From NCBI GenBank assembly GCA_900112325.1, contig FOLJ01000022.1:53949-117948 (forward strand): 64,000 bases of DNA, given 5' to 3'. The notes below the pieces were generated by a model, which searched no databases, was not told the DNA's origin, and worked only from the letters and a program-made list of their open reading frames with translations. Origin of the DNA: Micromonospora sediminimaris (GTDB lineage Bacteria > Actinomycetota > Actinomycetes > Mycobacteriales > Micromonosporaceae). The translations under genes and the position numbers were made by a program. Of this stretch, positions 62,325-64,000 are shown piece by piece; the stretch's first letter is position 1; each line of letters starts with the position of its first letter.

Positions 62325-63082
62325 GATGCTGCCGCTTCCCTGAGGAGTGTCAGGGACTGCGTCCGTGACAGCGCCTCGCCACGGATGCGTTCCCACCTGC
62401 GGCCCAGGGTAGCAATTTCCGCGGACTGATCGACGATCTTCGCCTCGGTCTGGCTGTCGGCGTGCCCGAGCACGCTGCCGTCGTCCAGCTCGGCGAGGAT
62501 GAGGGGCCCGCCCAGCCCGGGATACATCCCCACCGACGCGGGCACGACGTGGATCGAAGTGGTGGGCAGCGCGCCGCACGCCACCAGGTGCTCGCACTGC
62601 TCACGCATCAGGGCCCGGTCGCCGTAGGCGGACCGGCGCAACACCAGCTCGTCCAGCACCACCACAAGCATCGGCGGGTTGTCCCGGCGCAGGATGGCCT
62701 GGCGCTGGAGGCGAGCCTCCACCAACCGCCCGACGTCGTCGGTGGTCAGCGACTCTCCGGCCAGGGTCGCCCGCGCGTACGCCTCGGTCTGGAGCAGGCC
62801 CGGCACCCAGGTCAGCTCGAACCAGCGCAGCGCCACCGCCTCGCGCTCGATGTCCACCCACCGCCGGAACCACGCCGGCTCGCGCCGCTTGAGGACGTCC
62901 GGCCACAGCTCGGTGACCTCGCGTCCGAGCACCTCGGCGACCCGCCGCCGGGTCTGCGGACGCGGGATGCGTCCATGGCTGGCCCATCGCGCGGCGGTCT
63001 TCGGGTCGACACCGACCCGCTCCGCGAGGGTGTCGGCGGTTTCACCCGCCTCGGTCATGGCGGCGACGACGGCACGATTCAT
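62315..63082 (-). CDS. XRE-family regulator with DUF5753 domain
   Basis: A 255-residue DNA-binding protein. The N-terminal HTH (about 3-45: AVVAAMTEAGETADTLAERV, DPKTAARWASHGRIP) is followed by a DUF5753 domain (about 75-250: WFELTWVPGLLQTEAYARA, RRDNPPMLVVVLDELVLRR, GLGGPLILAEL). DUF5753/DUF397 pairs control development and secondary metabolism in some streptomycetes. ATG 63082 has AGGAAGGA 7 bases upstream. Longer upstream frames have no such site. Confidence 0.9.
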   Translation of the reverse strand: MNRAVVAAMTEAGETADTLAERVGVDPKTAARWASHGRIPRPQTRRRVAEVLGREVTELWPDVLKRREPAWFRRWVDIEREAVALRWFELTWVPGLLQTEAYARATLAGESLTTDDVGRLVEARLQRQAILRRDNPPMLVVVLDELVLRRSAYGDRALMREQCEHLVACGALPTTSIHVVPASVGMYPGLGGPLILAELDDGSVLGHADSQTEAKIVDQSAEIATLGRRWERIRGEALSRTQSLTLLREAAASWT

Positions 63083-63295
63083 TCCGCAGTCCTTCCTGAG
63101 CGTCCGGGGACACTCAGCATCCACTCCGATACGCGGTGTATGCGGCAGCCACGCGCCGGAAAGGTGGAAACCAGGACGGCACGAGCCAGTGGAGACTCCC
63201 CCGAACTCGCTGGACGTGCTTGTCGGGGCCGCCCCGTCGGGCGAGCACCTACCGGGGCGGCCCCTCCCAGATCTCCTGGCGACGAGGAGGCACGC

Positions 63296-63331
63296 GTGCC
63301 CGCACGACAGCCCCACAGCGATGGCCGGTGA
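63296..63331 (+). CDS. Possible 11-codon leader peptide
   Basis: GTG 63296 has a strong GAGGAGG site (63284-63290) 5 bases before it and encodes MPARQPHSDGR. The stop TGA overlaps the GTG start at 63328 (GTGA). This is the arrangement of a translationally coupled leader. With only 11 codons, chance is not excluded. Confidence 0.4.
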   Translation: MPARQPHSDGR

Positions 63332-63618
63332 CCGGCCGGCGGGAGGACGGCACTCCGACCGTCAAGCCCGGCGTATATCTGTTGAGCCGGGCGGCGTCCC
63401 CGCAGTTCCACGCGCCGATCCTGGTCCGCGTGATCCGCGAGTTGACCGACCGGCACCCGCCGCACGGCTGGACGTGGATCGACTGCTACCAGCTCGACCG
63501 GCACGGGGACGCGATCGAGAAGCGCCAGTTGTTCGTGATGCCGGCGGGGATGCGCCAGGTCAACGTGCCACCGGTCCCGTACGCCGCCCGACGCCCTCCG
63601 GCGAGATCAACCAGGTGA
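63328..63618 (+). CDS. Small hypothetical protein
   Basis: A 96-residue protein that I do not recognise. The core (KPGVYLLSRAASPQFHAPIL, VRVIRELTDRHPPHGWTWID, YQLDRHGDAIEKRQLFVM) looks like a compact alpha/beta fold, and the C-terminus is basic. It is divergent from the XRE/DUF5753 gene, with 245 bases between the starts, and small proteins beside such regulators are common in Micromonospora. GTG 63328 has no good ribosome site of its own and may depend on the leader peptide. Confidence 0.55.
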   Translation: MTGRREDGTPTVKPGVYLLSRAASPQFHAPILVRVIRELTDRHPPHGWTWIDCYQLDRHGDAIEKRQLFVMPAGMRQVNVPPVPYAARRPPARSTR

Positions 63619-63710
63619 GCCGCCCGGAGGTCCGTCTCGGAGCGCGTACGCGCTTCCTCAGCTTGATTTTTAACCTGCGGTCGGGTGCCATCGACCCCGG
63701 CTGATCATGG

Positions 63711-63773
63711 CCGCAGCCCTTGATCGATCATTCCTCTTGTCTAGGGAAGAAGATCAGGACCAAGGGCTGCGGG
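63711..63773. repeat. 12-bp inverted repeat just before the transposase start
   Basis: CCGCAGCCCTTG (63711-63722) and CAAGGGCTGCGG (63762-63773) pair perfectly; the second arm ends 1 base before ATG 63775. The stem would hold the AAGGG ribosome site. It may be the left end of the insertion sequence or a hairpin limiting transposase translation. Confidence 0.55.
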
Positions 63774-63774
63774 A

Positions 63775-64000
63775 TGATCAGTGTGCATGACGCCAGGCGT
63801 GGAAGCGCGGTGGGGGACCTCGCGACGTTCCGTGCGGAACTGCATCGTTGTCTGAGCGCCAGGGCTGATGCGCTGTTCGAGTTGGCCGACGCGGTGTTGT
63901 GCGCGGATGGGCCGGTACGGTCGCTGCCGGCGTTGTCCCTGGTGGCGGAGCACCGCCGCGGCCACGGCGCGTTGTACGACGCGCTTGGCGCCGGTCGGAT
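63775..64000 (+). mobile_element. Insertion-sequence transposase, N-terminal fragment
   Basis: The last 226 bases encode 75 residues, with GDLATFRAELHRCLSARADA then LFELADAVLCADGPV and LSLVAEHRRGHGALYDAL. This matches the N-terminus of a DDE-type transposase family widespread in Streptomyces and Micromonospora (IS701-like; exact family from memory). The gene runs off the right edge, so intactness, catalytic residues and the right terminal repeat cannot be judged. Codon use (TTG, GTG, CGT) is slightly less GC-biased than its neighbours. Confidence 0.75.

Noticed and set aside
62462..63331. Plus-strand frame opposite the XRE/DUF5753 gene
   Set aside because: It is a shadow of a well-supported gene. 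Only its last 11 codons, with their own ribosome site, were kept as a possible leader peptide.

Overview
The window is a very GC-rich chromosomal segment of an actinomycete, most like Micromonospora/Salinispora (Micromonosporaceae). The grounds are frequent GTG starts, many leaderless promoters with a TANNNT box 5-8 bases before the start codon, and actinobacterial families (Bpa, DUF5926, SCO6745-like, DUF4192, DUF397 paired with an XRE/DUF5753 regulator, LppU/SCO3897-like). I see no rRNA, tRNA or CRISPR. No stretch over 300 bases lacks a gene. Several signals suggest, but do not prove, that the segment lies near oriC: a PH-domain/rhomboid/cyclophilin trio like that beside gyrA in other actinobacteria, a one-mismatch parS site, and two DnaA-box groups.

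Layout. 1-8.4 kb: thiolase fragment, PH-domain protein, rhomboid, cyclophilin, CorA, aminotransferase, SnoaL-like, CBS, Nudix and SCO6745-like genes. 8.4-15.1 kb: an envelope block with nucleotidyltransferase, glycerol-1-phosphate-dehydrogenase-like enzyme and CDP-alcohol phosphotransferase in overlapping frames, then a GT4 glycosyltransferase, a DNA glycosylase and a polyprenyl glycosylphosphotransferase. 15.1-19.3 kb: a LytS/LytTR two-component system, four DnaA boxes, and a DUF485/sodium-solute symporter pair. 19.5-22.6 kb: ABC exporter and flavin-reductase-like gene. 22.6-27.4 kb: UDP-glucuronate-decarboxylase-like enzyme and three LytR-CpsA-Psr (LCP) proteins. With the 8-15 kb block these could make and attach a cell-wall glycopolymer.

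27.5-44.7 kb: rhodanese, glycerophosphodiesterase, sensor kinase, anti-sigma-like ATPase, DUF5926, arginine deiminase, PheA, AIM24, minimal metallopeptidase, OsmC, two tandem HAD phosphatases, proteasome activator Bpa, hydrolase, orphan solute-binding lipoprotein, and dimethylargininase divergent from an Lrp/AsnC regulator. 44.8-55.1 kb: beta-propeller protein, oxidoreductase, a YbjN-like protein with a Bpa-like C-terminus, and two molybdenum-cofactor groups (mobA/DUF6457/fdhD and moaA/moaD) separated by GAP, DUF4192 and fructosamine-kinase-like genes. 55.1-64 kb: metallophosphoesterase, a 1072-residue EndoQ-like PHP nuclease fused to a UvrD helicase, LppU-like protein, AAA ATPase, DUF397/HTH pair, a small protein with a possible leader peptide, and the start of an insertion sequence cut by the window edge.

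Most worth following up: the YbjN-like protein ending in TGMYL (possible proteasome ligand), the EndoQ-UvrD fusion, the glycerol-1-phosphate/CDP-alcohol cassette, the regularly spaced DnaA-box array, and an LCP gene whose expected start codon reads GTC.
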